Shown one piece after another: positions 61,684-64,000 of a stretch of 64,000 nucleotides of DNA (the stretch's first letter is position 1; the number at the start of each line of letters is the position of its first letter). A program made the translations under genes and the position numbers. The DNA is from Plantago elongata. Lineage: Eukaryota; Streptophyta; Magnoliopsida; Lamiales; Plantaginaceae. Location: the NCBI GenBank assembly GCA_036897095.1, contig JAYMSP010000075.1, positions 27,259-91,258 of the forward strand, in the 5' to 3' direction. The notes under the pieces were generated by a model. The model saw nothing but the letters and a program-made list of their open reading frames with translations, had not been told where the DNA came from and ran no database searches.

Positions 61684-63124
61684 CTTCTTGCTGTTGTTTC
61701 AGGGGAAAGAGTTGGATCAAGCACTGAGTGAGTCTGAGAAGTAGCTGATTGAATCAAAATATGTTCAGAACTCACAACTAGCAAGTGGAATGGAATGAGA
61801 TGCAATGTAACAGCTGTGTTGTAATAAAAGACAGCAAGTCAAATGACAACAACGTCATGCAGAACCAATAGGACAAAAGGATCCAATCTGGATTACTAGC
61901 TCACATGGGATTAGTTTACTTGTCATTTTTCCAAGAAATGCCCATTGAATGTAATTAAGGGTTAACATAGTACAACGAAGCATAACCCAGTTGTCAAGGC
62001 GCTTCAACTCCAATCAATAAGTTAGGTTACAAGTCACTCTTTAATCGTTTAAAAAAAAGAGTTAACATGTAAGTATTGAGCAAACAACCATGCTTTATTT
62101 TGTGTTTAGAAGCATTTAATGTATTGAACCTGTAAGCTGTAAGGAAAAATGATAATCTACCCCCTATCTTACTCGGTGACCTATCTGTATAAACTGGGGA
62201 AGATTCTTGAAATATGGGATTGGGGTATGGGGTAGGTGGAGGCATAGAAGGTGATAGTTGTGTGGGATTTTAAGTTTCTAAGTACTAACGTATAAGTTAT
62301 CTGATTTTCTGATGATCGATATATATAACGACATGATTAGCATAAAAATAACCTAGCTTATAGTTATTTCGTGTGAAACCATCCAATGCTGATAGAAAGA
62401 ATAGACGAATCATAATAGTAAATGGAATATTAACACGACTCCTGATGCGTGAATGCGTCGAATTTTACTTCGCCGATCGGATCCTTGTCCCATGAAGCTA
62501 ATTGACCATTTTCAGTATTTACAATTGGACTGTTAAAATAAAACACCATAACTGTTTGGGATACTGTTTAAATAGTGAAAATTTAAATTTTCAAATAAAA
62601 AATGCAATTTTTCGTATTCCAAATAGTCAAATGATTTCTCTTTGAATTTATAGGGGAAGAGTTACAAATCAAATGAGATATATTAGTGGGATATTGTGTG
62701 ATGTCTATATATAGATGGGTTTGGAAGTCATGACTCATGAGATTCGTTGACTCTGTTTAAATTTAATTATCTTATATTAGGAGACTTATTCTTTGATAAA
62801 ATGAAGGAAGATTTATTCCGAAACTGGAAACTAATTTAATTCAGTTTAATTATATTTAATTTAGTTTAATTCTGTTTAGTTATATTTATATTATATTTTA
62901 ATTCAATTCAATTAAAAAATTATAGTTAAAAAGAATATAATTTAAATATTAAATTCTGAAGTTAACAAAAGTTTTTAAAAGGCAAAATATATTATAATAT
63001 CAACGATAACAAATAATTGTCCATAAAATACATCTAACCAAGCAAATGAGCAAACAAAACTGAAGAGCAGAAGTACAGAACTACGTTGCAAACCATGACA
63101 ACTCCATCACTAATTAGTAATTAC
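61684..63124. other. SDR upstream region, no gene seen
   Basis: Leader and promoter of the SDR gene at the left. A short minus frame at 62027-62245 begins MPPPTPYPNPIF but lacks partners or a domain. The rest is AT-rich. Confidence 0.55.
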
Positions 63125-63281
63125 GGGCTGATTTGTCAGGCATTTAAATACCCCCATTTAACTCGATGAACATTGATTTGACCTAAAATACACTTGAAAT
63201 ATTCCATTTCAATTCCATTCAAAATACAATTTCACCAAAATCCCATCCAAATGGCCATTTGAGTGTCATGCCAATCAGCCC
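63125..63281. mobile_element. PIF/Harbinger-like MITE, family A, copy 4 (reverse)
   Basis: GGGCTGATTTGTCAGG to GCCAATCAGCCC between TAC at 63122-63124 and TAC at 63282-63284. The interior matches the reverse complement of copies 1 and 2 (CCAAATGGCCATTTGAG). Confidence 0.82.
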
Positions 63282-64000
63282 TACAACATGCGCAACTCTT
63301 TTTCATTTCGTACCTGACCCGTACAAAATTTGTATTAGTTTTTCCCGACCATTAAACTTGATGTGGCATGCAGCCTGCTCAATATGGCGATCCATTAAAC
63401 TTGATGTGTACATTGATCTATAGCTTTTGCAAGAATTTATAGGTTGGAGATCTTTGTCATGAACTTACACAATATTTGATAAGTGAGTACGTTGGGATGG
63501 GAAACTTGTCTAATTTATATACTAAACATGTATATAAACGTCTTCCACGAACTTTATGGAAATTTAGATATGAATTTGAAATTCTAAGAAACAAAGTTGA
63601 CTGGGAAAAAAAATTAATAGGACTATTCTCATATCCCAAAAAAATAGGGAAATTTAGTAACTAATTATGGGATTCAGTTCAACGACGCAAAGAAGAAAGG
63701 ATAATTCAAATTTCTGAGAGCTACAATTTAGAAAAAAATCAAACATTTGACTAATATAATGGGTGAAGTCATAAAGAATTTAAAATTAAATTAATTAAAA
63801 TTGTATTAGACTTGTCTAGTTAAATATAAATTTATTATAATAGAAAGTGAATGTAATAGAGAACTTGTCCTAAAATTTATTCACTTTTAATGGAATTTAT
63901 TGGAATGGATTTACCACATAGAATTTGGCTATGTGGGATACATATGTCTTCTTTCAAAATTCCATCCACTTTTATTATATATATATATATATATATATAT
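63282..64000. other. Gene-free to the window end; terminal (TA)n
   Basis: AT-rich, with overlapping frames on both strands at 63457-63664 and no domain. The last 24 bases or so form a TA microsatellite that runs off the window. Confidence 0.6.

Overview
The window is nuclear DNA from a flowering plant, almost certainly a eudicot. It is AT-rich, its genes have GT-AG introns, and the products are plant-specific (SWEET, TIR1, plant Tubby-like F-box, NET3, classical AGP, vacuolar NHX). I see no sequence that fixes the species. Ten protein-coding genes are supported by exon-by-exon reading, each with GT-AG junctions and a reading frame that holds across all exons. There is also one decayed cold-shock-protein copy, one Helitron helicase fragment and many small transposons. 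Long intergenic stretches appear to hold no gene.

Layout from left to right. 1-6 kb: gene-free, with a 99-bp fragment copied from the gene at 11.4-12.2 kb, a hairpin-like MITE and a broken cold-shock-protein copy (minus). 6.2-7.6 kb: clade III SWEET sugar transporter (plus). 8.9-10.4 kb: spliceosomal Sm-G (minus). 10.7-11.1 kb: two MITEs back to back. 11.4-12.2 kb: an unrecognised protein with three AT-hooks (minus). 16.2-18.6 kb: TIR1-type auxin receptor (minus) with a miR393 target site in its last exon. 18.7-38 kb: about 19 kb with no gene I can support, but with MITEs, a long-inverted-repeat element and tandem repeats. 38.0-41.2 kb: Tubby-like F-box gene (minus) with a Mutator-like MITE in an intron. 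45.1-49.8 kb: 14-coding-exon vacuolar Na+,K+/H+ antiporter (plus). 50.4-50.7 kb: Helitron helicase scrap. 51.9-53.8 kb: NET3-type actin-binding protein (plus). 54.7-55.1 kb: GPI-anchored classical AGP (minus). 57.3-58.6 kb: an odd element bounded by copia-type LTRs in inverted orientation. 59.2-60.2 kb: plastid-targeted protein of unknown function (plus). 60.6-61.7 kb: short-chain dehydrogenase/reductase (minus). 61.7-64 kb: gene-free with one more MITE.

The genes do not form one pathway; this is ordinary plant gene order with independent transcription units. The parts most worth a second look are the inverted-LTR element, the 99-bp identical exon fragment shared between 0.9 kb and 11.7 kb, the AT-hook gene whose hooks are coded by repeated segments, the unknown plastid protein, and several MITE families with recognisable target-site duplications. 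No CRISPR array, operon, rRNA or convincing tRNA gene was seen. All splice sites and family calls are read by eye and have not been tested against transcripts or databases.
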